A stretch of DNA of 64,000 nucleotides from Phycisphaerae bacterium. Lineage in GTDB: Bacteria; Planctomycetota; Phycisphaerae; UBA1845. Both the position numbers and the translations under genes were made by a program. The stretch is from assembly GCA_028289375.1 (NCBI GenBank), contig JANQQK010000014.1, positions 1 through 64,000 of the forward strand, given 5' to 3'. Of the stretch, positions 34,182 to 43,073 are shown in pieces; within the stretch, counting starts at the first letter, position 1, and the number at the start of each line of letters is the position of its first letter. The notes below the pieces were generated by a model that was not told where the DNA came from, ran no database searches, and worked only from the letters and a program-made list of their open reading frames with translations.

Positions 34182-34877
34182 CTACAATCCACGCGTCAAC
34201 AACCGACGCCGCAATTGAGGCTCCGTCTCGCTGTACGTTCGCGTACGCTGAACCTCAATCAGATACACTTTCCCATCCTCGCCCGGCACACCAATAATCT
34301 CCGTGTCGCGATGACGCTGAACACGGGGCACCTGAGCGCTGGCAGGGATAATTCCATAATCCATCGGGCTTGGACGCTCGCCGCGTCGCCCGTGCATGCT
34401 GTCCACATACGTTGGCCGATTCGTTAAGTCGACTTTCTGACGCCCCATCGGCAAACGACGCTCAACAGGCCGCTCGTCCATCTGCCCGCCGTCGACCACC
34501 GTCGCCGGCTCGCTCTGATCCGGCGGCACAATCGTCGCACCGCGATCCAGCATTCCGAAAACCGCGATGCACGCCGCAGCCGCCACCGGCATCACCCACC
34601 ACAACCGTGGCATCCGGATGACCGACCGTGACATCGACCCCGATCCGTCGGCGTTCATCCTGATGGGCTGACGATGCTGCCGGCTGTCGCTCGCCGCGAC
34701 CACCGACCGCAACGCATCACCGCAGGCCGCGTCAATCTGCTCATACTCCGCCAACAACGCCCGCAGCTCCGGATTCCGCAGCCGCTCCCGATCCAGTTCC
34801 GCCTGCTCATCGACCGTCAACTCGCCATCGAGCTTCCGGCAGATCAATCGTTCCATTCTGTCCATCTCATCCATCAC
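34182..34877 (-). CDS. anti-sigma factor (membrane-anchored)
   Basis: A 231-residue protein with an N-terminal cytoplasmic segment (LICRKLDGELTVDEQAELDRE, the usual ASD start), a single membrane helix (MPVAAAACIAVFGML, about residues 93-110) and a periplasmic C-terminal part. There is no HxxxCxxC zinc motif, so it is not of the ZAS class. Its start is 1 base from the sigma-factor stop, indicating one transcript and probably translational coupling. It should sequester the upstream ECF sigma factor. Confidence 0.75.
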   Translation of the reverse strand: MMDEMDRMERLICRKLDGELTVDEQAELDRERLRNPELRALLAEYEQIDAACGDALRSVVAASDSRQHRQPIRMNADGSGSMSRSVIRMPRLWWVMPVAAAACIAVFGMLDRGATIVPPDQSEPATVVDGGQMDERPVERRLPMGRQKVDLTNRPTYVDSMHGRRGERPSPMDYGIIPASAQVPRVQRHRDTEIIGVPGEDGKVYLIEVQRTRTYSETEPQLRRRLLTRGL

Positions 34878-34878
34878 G

Positions 34879-35445
34879 CTACACCTGCACTTTGTCTCGA
34901 AGCATGTCTCTCAGTTGCCGCCGTGCCCGTACCAATCGCGTTTCCACCGTGTCCACGGGCAGATCCATCACGTCCGCGATCTCCCGATAACTCCATTCCT
35001 GCAAATGCCGCAAGACGAACGGCTCGCGATAGATATCCGGCAACGCGTCGATCGCTTCCAGCACGACGCCTCGCTGATCGCCCGCGTCATGACGCGCCGA
35101 CTGCCCATTCCGGTGCACAGCCAACTGCTCGCCAAGGGCCGAGGTCGCCTTCCGATCCCGCGTGACTTCCCGCCCGGCGTCGACGGCTGCGTTTCGCGCC
35201 AACCGATAAAGCCAAGGCCGCCACCGCGCCGGATCACGCAGCTTGTCGATCTGCTCCCAGAAGGTTGTCCACACCTGTTGCAGGACATCATCAATCCGAT
35301 CCTGATCCCCGAGGACGCCAAAAATGACCGCCCGGACCCAATCCGAGTGCCGCGACACCAACTCTCCGAAGGCGTACCGGTCCCCTTGAAGCACTGCTTC
35401 AACTACGGGCTGTTCCGGATCCACCTCTTTGACGGCCAATGTCAT
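34879..35445 (-). CDS. ECF (extracytoplasmic function) sigma factor
   Basis: A 188-residue sigma-70 family factor: region 2 (about residues 18-90; FGELVSRHSDWVRAVIFGVLGD, DDVLQQVWTTFW, WRPWLYRLARNAAVD) and region 4 (about 130-185; LPDIYREPFVLRHLQEWSYREIADVMDLPVDTVETRLVRAR, quoted here only as landmark names LPDIYREPF and VETRLVRAR). Start Met 35445 (MTLAVKEVD); upstream GTG/ATG codons would add 11 residues. It heads an operon with an anti-sigma factor and a PDZ protein. Confidence 0.9.
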   Translation of the reverse strand: MTLAVKEVDPEQPVVEAVLQGDRYAFGELVSRHSDWVRAVIFGVLGDQDRIDDVLQQVWTTFWEQIDKLRDPARWRPWLYRLARNAAVDAGREVTRDRKATSALGEQLAVHRNGQSARHDAGDQRGVVLEAIDALPDIYREPFVLRHLQEWSYREIADVMDLPVDTVETRLVRARRQLRDMLRDKVQV

Positions 35446-35488
35446 TCGCTTCCTCACCCATACAGACGCATGGGCCACTCACTGCCTG

Positions 35489-35983
35489 TCAATGAATTGT
35501 ACAGTTTCCGGTTTTCGAGGGTTCAGGCGGCATTCTCATGACCACCTCCGCACCGCATTCCGGACAACGGCCACTCTGATTGCCCGTCAAGTCGTACAGA
35601 CAGGAGACGCACAGTCCGTGCGACCTCGGCGAGTGCCTCCACCAAGCAATCGCGAAGGGCAACGCCCCGACGAATCCCAACAGCCAAAATGGGACAATGA
35701 TATGATTGCTGCCGAGGGACGTGCGTTCGATCGCCGGCAGAATTACGAAGCTGCTCTCAGCGGCGACAACCACGCCCCCTGTGGGGAAGGACGCTGGAAT
35801 CGGGCCATGGTGCACAGCCACTGCGCCGCCAGCCACCGATATTCCCCAATGCGTGCCGACGTACCCCACGTGCCATAGAGAATAGGAAACGACGGTCAGC
35901 AGTGCGGAGACCGCCATCACAACCACACTGCTAATGGCCATTCGCCTTCGCTTGGACAGAATCTTTTTCATCCATCCCTTCAT
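35489..35983 (-). CDS. membrane zinc-ribbon protein (family of the tandem trio)
   Basis: A 164-residue protein with a basic N-terminus, two membrane helices (VVVMAVSALLTVVSYSLW near residues 20-37; VPFWLLGFVGALPFAIAWW near 100-118) and a C-terminal ribbon CVSCLYDLTGNQSGRCPECG. This is the same architecture as the three tandem genes at 7.2-8.6 kb. It is located directly upstream of the ECF sigma gene but separated from it by about 40 bases of noncoding sequence; same strand, so co-transcription is possible. Function unknown. Confidence 0.7.
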   Translation of the reverse strand: MKGWMKKILSKRRRMAISSVVVMAVSALLTVVSYSLWHVGYVGTHWGISVAGGAVAVHHGPIPASFPTGGVVVAAESSFVILPAIERTSLGSNHIIVPFWLLGFVGALPFAIAWWRHSPRSHGLCVSCLYDLTGNQSGRCPECGAEVVMRMPPEPSKTGNCTIH

Positions 35984-36040
35984 CGACGGAACATCACGAA
36001 CAAGTAACCGATTCCCCCGACCTGTGCGGTCCAGCTATCG

Positions 36041-37591
36041 TCACCGGCCGACTTGGAAATAGAAGAACGGGGGAATTGTCAACGCCGCGACGGACGATCC
36101 ACCGCTGGACTCTTTCGCCCGGTCGAGGGCGTGCTGGATGTTGGGCGACCAGGAAACGCCAAGCTTCTTCGACGCACGGTCGTCAGGCGGACCCACCAGA
36201 ATCACGTCGGCCAGGTACTTCAGGGCGTACGTCGCCCAATACCAGACCGTAAACGGATGGAACCCATGATGGGCAAAACGGTGGCGGTAGGCGTCAATCA
36301 GGTCCGGATCGCGGGCGAACCGCTCCTGATGCTCGTGGTGCATCGCGAACGGATCCGACGTCGCGCCCAATACCTCGTCATAGAACCGCTCGTAGGCGAC
36401 ATGATACTCCGGGTGAAACACCTCGAAGCAGGGGTTCATCAGGATCACAACCCCACCCTTCTTGACCAGCGGCTTGTTGTAGAACCAGTTGAACACGTAC
36501 CCCAGCACATCGCTGACGACCAGCACCGGGTTGATTCGCGCCCCGACCGAATAAGGACTCAGGTCCGGCAGACCAAATACCAGTGTGTCATACTGCTTCG
36601 GCGCCTCAACCGTCATCTGCCGCGTCATGACGTCGATCGTCCGCTCATGCACGGCATCGATCGAGCCGGCGTTGACCTCGACCGGCGCGTAGTCACCGGG
36701 CACGCTGCGCAGAATCACCTTCCGCACCGGCTCGGGCAGCAGCTTCATCGACAAAGGCGTCGACGCGCGCATCAGTCGCTCGAACGCGTTGCAATCCTGC
36801 GGACGCTTGCCGAGATAACGAACATGGGCCGGGTACGTCCCGTTGTTCATGGCCGCTTCCATCACCATGATCCGGGCGTGCTTGCTGATCACGCGGCTGA
36901 TCCGCTCGATGCAGTCGTGCATGCACGAGCCTTCCGGCTGCATGACATGCGGCGTCTCCGCCGTCATCTTCGGATGATGGTGACTCGCAATCGAATCGTA
37001 CGTCCCCAGACCAACCGCCACCGACTTGTGCCCGCCATTCAGCGGAATCTGAACCGTGTCGACGTAGATCACAAGGTCACACTCGAGCACGCGCTTGTCG
37101 ACCTGCACCGTTTCGCCCTGCTCCGTATCCTCGAGCGTGGCGATATTGTCGTGATCCTCGGCATCGAAGTTGAACAACTGCTGCGGGTAGAACTCCCGCA
37201 TGATCGCCGGCCCCACCATCCGCGCCAGCTCGTGCTTCTTCATCTTGCGATGCAGCGCCACCGCGCAGATGAGCTGGATGTTCTCCTTGCGGACCCCGAT
37301 CTCGTACAGCATCGGCAGCAGCACCTCGAGCGACTGCTGGCGAATGTCCGGCTTGGCCGTCTGCGGAAATGGCTGACAGTTGTCATCAAACGCAATGAGC
37401 ACACGCGATTTGGCATCGAGCAGTTTGTCCAACGGCTCCATGCCGACGGGTTCCCGAAACGCCCGCCGCACCGCCGCCGGCACGTCCCGCTTCGCAATCC
37501 CCGTCAGCCGCTCCGGCGCATAGAAGATCGCCGCGTCATCCGGCAACGCCACGCTGATGATGTTGTTCCCGCTGTAGGTGAGGTAGTTCAT
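36041..37591 (-). CDS. LarA-like (DUF2088) racemase-family protein
   Basis: A 516-residue protein of the LarA/DUF2088 family. Hallmarks: DDNCQPFPQ in place of the usual SDxTR motif, ALHRKMKKHEL (GTHxxMxxxE), NFDAEDHDN (NHD) and the glycine-rich PLNGGHKSVAVGLGTYDSIASHHHPK. LarA enzymes are nickel-pincer lactate racemases or related 2-hydroxyacid racemases; substrate here is unknown. No larB, larC or larE gene is seen in the window. Start chosen at Met 37591; the longer frame to 37678 has no Shine-Dalgarno. The active-site DDNC variant and the extended C-terminus suggest a divergent subgroup. Confidence 0.7.
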   Translation of the reverse strand: MNYLTYSGNNIISVALPDDAAIFYAPERLTGIAKRDVPAAVRRAFREPVGMEPLDKLLDAKSRVLIAFDDNCQPFPQTAKPDIRQQSLEVLLPMLYEIGVRKENIQLICAVALHRKMKKHELARMVGPAIMREFYPQQLFNFDAEDHDNIATLEDTEQGETVQVDKRVLECDLVIYVDTVQIPLNGGHKSVAVGLGTYDSIASHHHPKMTAETPHVMQPEGSCMHDCIERISRVISKHARIMVMEAAMNNGTYPAHVRYLGKRPQDCNAFERLMRASTPLSMKLLPEPVRKVILRSVPGDYAPVEVNAGSIDAVHERTIDVMTRQMTVEAPKQYDTLVFGLPDLSPYSVGARINPVLVVSDVLGYVFNWFYNKPLVKKGGVVILMNPCFEVFHPEYHVAYERFYDEVLGATSDPFAMHHEHQERFARDPDLIDAYRHRFAHHGFHPFTVWYWATYALKYLADVILVGPPDDRASKKLGVSWSPNIQHALDRAKESSGGSSVAALTIPPFFYFQVGR

Positions 37592-37782
37592 GGTTATTCC
37601 ATCAATCACACGAGATTCGAGGCTGCGATTGTAAGCGCGTTCCACGCATTGCGGGAGTACGCAGCACAGGTTCAACAACTTGCTACGGTCACTTGACTGA
37701 TCTGCTGCGGATTGCTTGACACCACTTTGTGATCGGGGGACGCTCTTCGCTTCACGAAATGGGTCCTGACAGAGGTGCAGAA

Positions 37783-39498
37783 ATGAATCTCAAACAACTC
37801 GTCGACGTAGGCGCCGGACGACGCGAAGCCGACCTCGTCATCCGCGGCGGCAAGATCGTCAACGTCCTCTCCATGGAAATCCACGATGGCGACGTCGCCA
37901 TTTTCGACGGACGCATCGCCGGCATCGGTGACTACAAAGGCAAGGAAACCGTCGACGTCAAAGGCCAATACCTGATCCCCGGTCTCATCGACGGCCACGT
38001 GCACATCGAATCCTCCATGCTCGCCGTCCCCGAATTCGCCCGCGTCGTCAGCGCCTGCGGAACCGCCGCCGTCGTCACCGACCCGCACGAAATCGCCAAC
38101 GTCCTCGGCGTCGACGGCATCAAATACATGATCGAATCGAGCAACGGCGTCCCGCTCGACGTCTTCGTCATGCTCAGCTCATGCGTCCCCGCATCCCACT
38201 TCGAAAGCGCCGGCGCGACCCTGATGGCCAAGGACCTACAACCCCTGCTCGACGAACCGCGTGTGCTCGGATTGGCCGAGATGATGAACTTCCCAGGCGT
38301 CGTCATGGGCGACGACGAATGCCTCGCCAAGGTCGCCATGACCGGCCCCAAACCCGTCGACGGCCACGCACCGGGTCTCGGCGGCAAGGGACTCTGCGCC
38401 TACGCCGCCTCCGGAATCGGCAGCGACCACGAATGCACGACGGCAGAAGAAGCCGCCGAAAAACTCCGCATGGGCATGCGCATCCTTATCCGCGAAGGCA
38501 GCCAAGCCCGAAACCTCGACGCCCTTCTACCCCTCGTCAAACCCGAAACGCTCGACCGATTCATCTTCGTCACCGACGACAAGACCGTCGACGACCTGCT
38601 CATCGAAGGCCACATCGACCACCTCGTCCGCCGCGCCATCGGCAAGGGCATGGCCCCGCTGCACGCCGTCCGACTCGCCACCTGCAACGCCGCCAACTGG
38701 TTCGGCCTCAAGGATCACGGCGCCATCGCACCGGGCAAATTCGCGTCCATCGCCTGCGTCGACGATCTCAAGACATTCAAGGTGACACACGTGTGGCATC
38801 GCGGCACACTCGTCGCCGAAGACGGCTGTTGCATCGCACCCGCCACATCAGCCACATCGTCGAAACAGGCCACCGGCACCATGAACGCAGCCGCTTTCGA
38901 CGCCTCCAGTTTCCGCGTACCCGCCGACGGCGACGCAAAGGTGCACGTCATCGAAGTTCTCGAGGACCGCATCGACACCGAGCGAAGCGTCGAAACAATC
39001 GCTGCCGCCAACGGCGAACTGCAAGCCGACCCATCGCGCGACCTCGCCAAGATCGCCGTCATCGAACGTCACCACGCTACAGGCCGCGTCGGCGTCGGTT
39101 TCGTCCGCGGATTCGGTTTCGAGAACGGCGCCCTCGCCAGCTCCGTCGCCCACGATGCACACAACCTCGTCGTCGCCGGCACGAACGATCAAGACATGCA
39201 CGTCGCCGCCAAGCGACTCGTCGAGATCGGCGGTGGATTCTGCATCGCACAGGACGGCAAGGTGTTGGCCGACGTCCCCCTACCGATCGGCGGACTCATG
39301 AGCGACGTCGACGCCAAGACCCTCGACGCCCAGTTCCACGATCTCCGCGACGCCGCCAAACGACTGCCCAGCAAACTGCGACACCCCTACATGGCCCTCG
39401 CGTTCCTCAGCCTGTCGGTCATCGGCTCACTCAAGATCACCGACAAAGGCCTCGTCGACGTCGACAAATTCGAACTCATCGATCTGGTGGCAGGTTAG
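37783..39498 (+). CDS. ade: adenine deaminase
   Basis: A 571-residue metal-dependent amidohydrolase that converts adenine to hypoxanthine in purine salvage. Diagnostic segments: LIPGLIDGHVHIESSML (metal site), VVTDPHEIANVLG, VDGHAPGLGGKGL, SGIGSDHECTT, and the C-terminal VGVGFVRGFGFENGALASSVAHD. The ATG at 37783 has GAGGTG upstream; earlier Met codons at 37729 and 37759 are less likely. Length agrees with the family. It is monocistronic or co-transcribed with the thioredoxin-like gene 4 bases downstream. Confidence 0.9.
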   Translation: MNLKQLVDVGAGRREADLVIRGGKIVNVLSMEIHDGDVAIFDGRIAGIGDYKGKETVDVKGQYLIPGLIDGHVHIESSMLAVPEFARVVSACGTAAVVTDPHEIANVLGVDGIKYMIESSNGVPLDVFVMLSSCVPASHFESAGATLMAKDLQPLLDEPRVLGLAEMMNFPGVVMGDDECLAKVAMTGPKPVDGHAPGLGGKGLCAYAASGIGSDHECTTAEEAAEKLRMGMRILIREGSQARNLDALLPLVKPETLDRFIFVTDDKTVDDLLIEGHIDHLVRRAIGKGMAPLHAVRLATCNAANWFGLKDHGAIAPGKFASIACVDDLKTFKVTHVWHRGTLVAEDGCCIAPATSATSSKQATGTMNAAAFDASSFRVPADGDAKVHVIEVLEDRIDTERSVETIAAANGELQADPSRDLAKIAVIERHHATGRVGVGFVRGFGFENGALASSVAHDAHNLVVAGTNDQDMHVAAKRLVEIGGGFCIAQDGKVLADVPLPIGGLMSDVDAKTLDAQFHDLRDAAKRLPSKLRHPYMALAFLSLSVIGSLKITDKGLVDVDKFELIDLVAG

Positions 39499-39502
39499 AA
39501 CA

Positions 39503-40741
39503 ATGAACATCGATCACCGCTTTACCCTCGTCCCGCTTCTCCTGATTTGTGCAAGCACGATCGCGACGCCGCCAAAGACCGGTTCGTGGCGTGCATGGCT
39601 TGACTCACCCGGCGGCGAGTTGCCCTTCGGACTGGCATTGAAACAACAGGGCGACAGGTGGTCAGCGGAGGTTGTCAACGGCAGGGAACGCATCCGCTTG
39701 CCCAACGTCACCATCGCCGGCAACGAACTCCGCATTGACATCGATCACTACGACGCCGTCATCGACGCCAAGATCACCCCCGATGGCAAGCATCTCGACG
39801 GCCAATGGCGAAAGACGACGCGCGACGGCAAAATTTCCAAGCTCCCCTTCCACGCCCGCGCCGGCAAAGCCCCACGCTTCCCCGTCGCCCCCAACCGCGG
39901 CAAACCCGGCAAAAAACTCGCCAGCCGCTGGTCCGTCAATTTCGAAAAGAGCGACGACCCCGCCATCATGCTGCTCGAACACCGCATCGATGGCCGCGTC
40001 GACGCCACCATCATGACCACCACCGGCGACTACCGCTTCCTCGAAGGCGTTTACGATCAAGGCCGCTTGCGGTTCTCCGTCTTCGACGGCGCTCACGCAT
40101 TCCTCTTCGATGCCACCATGCAATCCGACGGCGGACTCGCAGGCCACTTCTGGTCACGCGATGTCTGGCACGAGACCTTCACGGCCGACCCCGACCCGAC
40201 CGCCAAACTCGACGACGGATTCCACGCCGTCGAATTCGACGCCACCTTCGACATCAGCACGCTCGAATTCCCAGGGCTTGATGGCCGCACGCGCAAATTC
40301 GTCGAACCCTCTCTCTCCGGCAGCGCCCGCGTGATCGAGATCTTCGGCTCCTGGTGCCCGAACTGCCACGACGCGTCTGCCTACCTGCAATCGATCCACG
40401 AGAAGTACCACGCCGACGGCCTGCGCGTCATCGGTATTGCCTTTGAACTCACGGGCGACTTTAAGCGCGACGCTCGTCAGGTCAGTCGCTTCATCGACCG
40501 TCACAACATCACGTATCCAATGCTGCTCGCCGGCAAGGCAGACAAAGGCGCCATCCCCGGCATGCTGCAATTCCTCAAGGATTTCCGCGCCTACCCCACC
40601 ACGGTGTTCGTCGGCCCTGATAACCGCATCAAGGCGGTACACACCGGGTTCGCCGGGCCTGCCACCGGCCAGGCCCACGACACCCTGCGCACCGAGTACG
40701 AGCGCATCATCACAGAAATGCTCAACGAAGCTGCCGACTGA
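39503..40741 (+). CDS. exported TlpA-like thioredoxin-family protein
   Basis: A 412-residue exported protein with signal peptide (LVPLLLICASTIA). The N-terminal two thirds form a beta-rich domain (repeated DGxxxxW and TTGDYRFLEG), and the C-terminal third is a thioredoxin/TlpA domain with the active site WCPNC (about residue 288) and cis-Pro region YPTTVFV. Such proteins are periplasmic or lipid-anchored oxidoreductases; a cytochrome or redox-maturation partner is not evident here. It begins 4 bases after the adenine-deaminase stop. Confidence 0.8.
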   Translation: MNIDHRFTLVPLLLICASTIATPPKTGSWRAWLDSPGGELPFGLALKQQGDRWSAEVVNGRERIRLPNVTIAGNELRIDIDHYDAVIDAKITPDGKHLDGQWRKTTRDGKISKLPFHARAGKAPRFPVAPNRGKPGKKLASRWSVNFEKSDDPAIMLLEHRIDGRVDATIMTTTGDYRFLEGVYDQGRLRFSVFDGAHAFLFDATMQSDGGLAGHFWSRDVWHETFTADPDPTAKLDDGFHAVEFDATFDISTLEFPGLDGRTRKFVEPSLSGSARVIEIFGSWCPNCHDASAYLQSIHEKYHADGLRVIGIAFELTGDFKRDARQVSRFIDRHNITYPMLLAGKADKGAIPGMLQFLKDFRAYPTTVFVGPDNRIKAVHTGFAGPATGQAHDTLRTEYERIITEMLNEAAD

Positions 40742-40780
40742 AAAGAAGTGATCCCACGCGACAGCGCAAGAAAAGATTTG

Positions 40781-41059
40781 CTACGCGCGCCGACAGCCAA
40801 TCAGCGACGTGTTCTCCCCATACTCGGTCACACGCGTCACCTGGTACGCTTCGGCATTCTTCGCCCGTGTCACCCACACCTGATCGCCGCAGCACGGTTC
40901 ACTGCTGCGATGCGTCACGAAGCTCACACCGCTCTCCGACTCGTCGCTCAACCAGCCGACACTGTGCGTCCTGCGCTGTTGGCCGGACCATGAAATGCGT
41001 CCCGCCACCGGTCGCCGCTTCTCGCAACGTCGATTGTTGTCCCATCGGCTCATCATCAT
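40781..41059 (-). CDS. small PilZ-like domain protein
   Basis: A 92-residue protein matching the body of a PilZ-type barrel: RPVAGRISWSGQ, then GWLSDESESGVSFVTHRSS, GDQVWVT and the closing VTRVTEYGENTSLIGC. The N-terminal RxxxR of canonical c-di-GMP binders is only loosely present (RWDNNRRCEKRR), so binding is unproven. The ATG at 41059 has GGGAG at good spacing. It is the second of two adjacent PilZ-like genes on the minus strand (42 bases after the first). Confidence 0.6.
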   Translation of the reverse strand: MMMSRWDNNRRCEKRRPVAGRISWSGQQRRTHSVGWLSDESESGVSFVTHRSSEPCCGDQVWVTRAKNAEAYQVTRVTEYGENTSLIGCRRA

Positions 41060-41101
41060 GTGTGTCTCCCTTGGATCACGTGGATCAGGCGCCCGGGTCC
41101 G

Positions 41102-41428
41102 CTACGCCTCGATCTCCGCGTAGACCAGATTCGACTTGTCTGCCAACGGCGTCACTCGCCGAACGACAGCCGACTTGAATCCGTACTTATCGACGTGCTG
41201 AACAACGTGCGGCGACAACCGTTTGCCGACGTCGGGCGTATCCTGCGATTGCGCAACGAACACGAGTCCATGCAGCGATCGCTGAATCAGCCGACTGCTG
41301 CGTGAACGACGCCCGCGATACAGACGCCACTGCATCTGCTCGTTGGTCCACCACCGTTGCGAGCGGCGACGCTCTTTGGAAAATGGCGGCGCAGGGACCG
41401 AAGATTGTCTTGAACCGTATTGACGCAT
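41102..41428 (-). CDS. small PilZ-like domain protein (first of a pair)
   Basis: A 108-residue protein, basic N-terminus (RRRSQRWWTNEQMQWRLYRGRRSRSSR) followed by a barrel-like C-terminal part (SLHGLVFVAQSQD, GKRLSPHVV, AVVRRVTPLADKSNLVYAEI). The layout resembles PilZ domains, and it lies directly upstream of a second PilZ-like gene. No clear Shine-Dalgarno precedes the ATG at 41428, so the start could be wrong. It may be leaderless or start further upstream. A longer frame to 41650 would overlap the divergent gene and is not chosen. Confidence 0.5.
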   Translation of the reverse strand: MRQYGSRQSSVPAPPFSKERRRSQRWWTNEQMQWRLYRGRRSRSSRLIQRSLHGLVFVAQSQDTPDVGKRLSPHVVQHVDKYGFKSAVVRRVTPLADKSNLVYAEIEA

Positions 41429-41572
41429 TGTGACAAACACCCGGCAGCGTGAGAACCGAACGACCTCAGTTGACCGGCAGCACCGCAGTCTTGGCCGACA
41501 TGGCCTGCGACATGACAACCCCAACTCTAAATGGAGCATCGACGAATGCAAAAGAAAACTGAAAAAACTTAA

Positions 41573-43033
41573 GTGTATGTAGTGCAAACGCACAACGACC
41601 ACTCGCGTGTTGCAAGCACAAACGCCGATATCGCTACCGTGACAACGCAAACGCAGAAAACCGTTTCTGGACCAGCCGTTACCATCCCCATGAATGCGTC
41701 AACGCATCCGCCAGCCACATCCCCGATCAAAACCCTGCTCGCTCCATGGACCGGTATTCTGTCACTGCGTCGTGCGTGCGCGCACCTGCGTCATGCGCGT
41801 ACCCTCGACGTGATTGGTTCTGCGATCCTACTTGGTCTCATCTGGTGCGCCCTGGCCTTCACGACGGTGCTCTTCATGTTCGGAATCGAAGAACGTGTCA
41901 TCAACGGCGAACGCAACGTCCTCATTCGCCCGATTGGCGATGTATTCCACAACTGGAAGCACGAAGGCATAACCGGCACCGGCGGAATCGTTGCACTCGT
42001 CTGCTTCCTGGTCTTCGTCGCAGGGCTGATCACGACGTCGATCACACAGTTCCCAGCCATACACCGCGCCGGACACATTGCACGGTCTCTCAGCCAAGCC
42101 CTCCGTTCCGTTCTCGCATGCGGAGGCCTGATCGTTCTGCTTTCCGCGTCGTTCGGCTTCTTCCTCGTCGTGACACAACACGAGATAATCATCACACAGC
42201 CCGACGAGCCACCCCTGTCGATGGCATTTCTCGTTCTCACCGGTGGGTTGTCTTGGTGCATCATCATTCTGCGCATCAGTGCCGCGAACATTCAACTGCG
42301 AGACGCTCACAACCTCGCACTTCCAGACCGATGCGAATCATGCGGCTACGACCTGTCGCACACCCCACACGATGCCCGCTGCCAGGAGTGTGGCCAACCC
42401 GCCTCAGAATCCGTTGGCGACAACACCATCCGTCTCGGGTGGCCATGGCAAGAGAAGACGACCATCCGCCATTGGCTTCACGCGACATTCCTGGTGCTAT
42501 TCCGTCCGACTCGCTTCTACAGCCGCCTCCACATGCGACGAGATGACGAACATCACGCCCTGTTCGGCCGCCTGCACCTGATCGCGATGTCATCTTCGGC
42601 CATGCTCTGGATGCTTCTACTGCTCGCGAAGGACGATATCGAATCTCCGTGGGAGAGATTCCTCATCGTCGGACTTGTCACGCTGCTCGTCCCGATCTTT
42701 GGTGGGTTGACACACCGCGCCGTCGCCTTGGCGACAACAGTCGTCCTGCTACTTTCGAAACGCATCGCAGATTTTCGCTGGGCGTGGATCGTGATGTGCT
42801 ACGAATTGCCCTACCTCTGGCTCTTCTGTGCAACCACTGGCTCGTTTATCACGCTTGGCACCATGGATTCAGCACTCTTCAGAAACGTCGTCGATGCAAC
42901 GAACCGTTACCTGCCGACCATCAACAATGATCCCGCCGGAAACCTGTTTATGTGGGTGCAACTGATCGTCGGTCTGATCTGGTGGCGACGCATGTACAAG
43001 GGGGTCATGGCTGTCCGCTTCAACAACGCGTAG
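41573..43033 (+). CDS. multi-pass membrane protein with internal zinc ribbon
   Basis: A membrane protein of up to 486 residues. Hydrophobic helices occur near residues 78-98, 135-155, 173-196, 210-230, then (after the ribbon) 340-360 and four more to the C-terminus. A cytosolic loop holds CESCGYDLSHTPHDARCQECG, the same ribbon type as the tandem genes. The start is uncertain: GTG 41573 has no Shine-Dalgarno; Met 41690 is an alternative. It is divergent from the PilZ-like pair. The later helices resemble Yip1/DUF-type channels only superficially. Function unknown. Confidence 0.65.
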   Translation: MYVVQTHNDHSRVASTNADIATVTTQTQKTVSGPAVTIPMNASTHPPATSPIKTLLAPWTGILSLRRACAHLRHARTLDVIGSAILLGLIWCALAFTTVLFMFGIEERVINGERNVLIRPIGDVFHNWKHEGITGTGGIVALVCFLVFVAGLITTSITQFPAIHRAGHIARSLSQALRSVLACGGLIVLLSASFGFFLVVTQHEIIITQPDEPPLSMAFLVLTGGLSWCIIILRISAANIQLRDAHNLALPDRCESCGYDLSHTPHDARCQECGQPASESVGDNTIRLGWPWQEKTTIRHWLHATFLVLFRPTRFYSRLHMRRDDEHHALFGRLHLIAMSSSAMLWMLLLLAKDDIESPWERFLIVGLVTLLVPIFGGLTHRAVALATTVVLLLSKRIADFRWAWIVMCYELPYLWLFCATTGSFITLGTMDSALFRNVVDATNRYLPTINNDPAGNLFMWVQLIVGLIWWRRMYKGVMAVRFNNA

Positions 43034-43073
43034 GCAAGGTCTCGGCCACGACGGGCCCAATCAACACTGCTGG

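Noticed and set aside
36053..37696. 547-codon plus-strand frame opposite the LarA-like gene
   Set aside because: Antisense shadow; the LarA-like protein has multiple family motifs, and the opposite product is Arg/His-rich without recognisable features.
38181..39506. 441-codon plus-strand frame overlapping adenine deaminase
   Set aside because: Another frame of the same DNA; extremely Arg-rich product, and the deaminase frame is certain.
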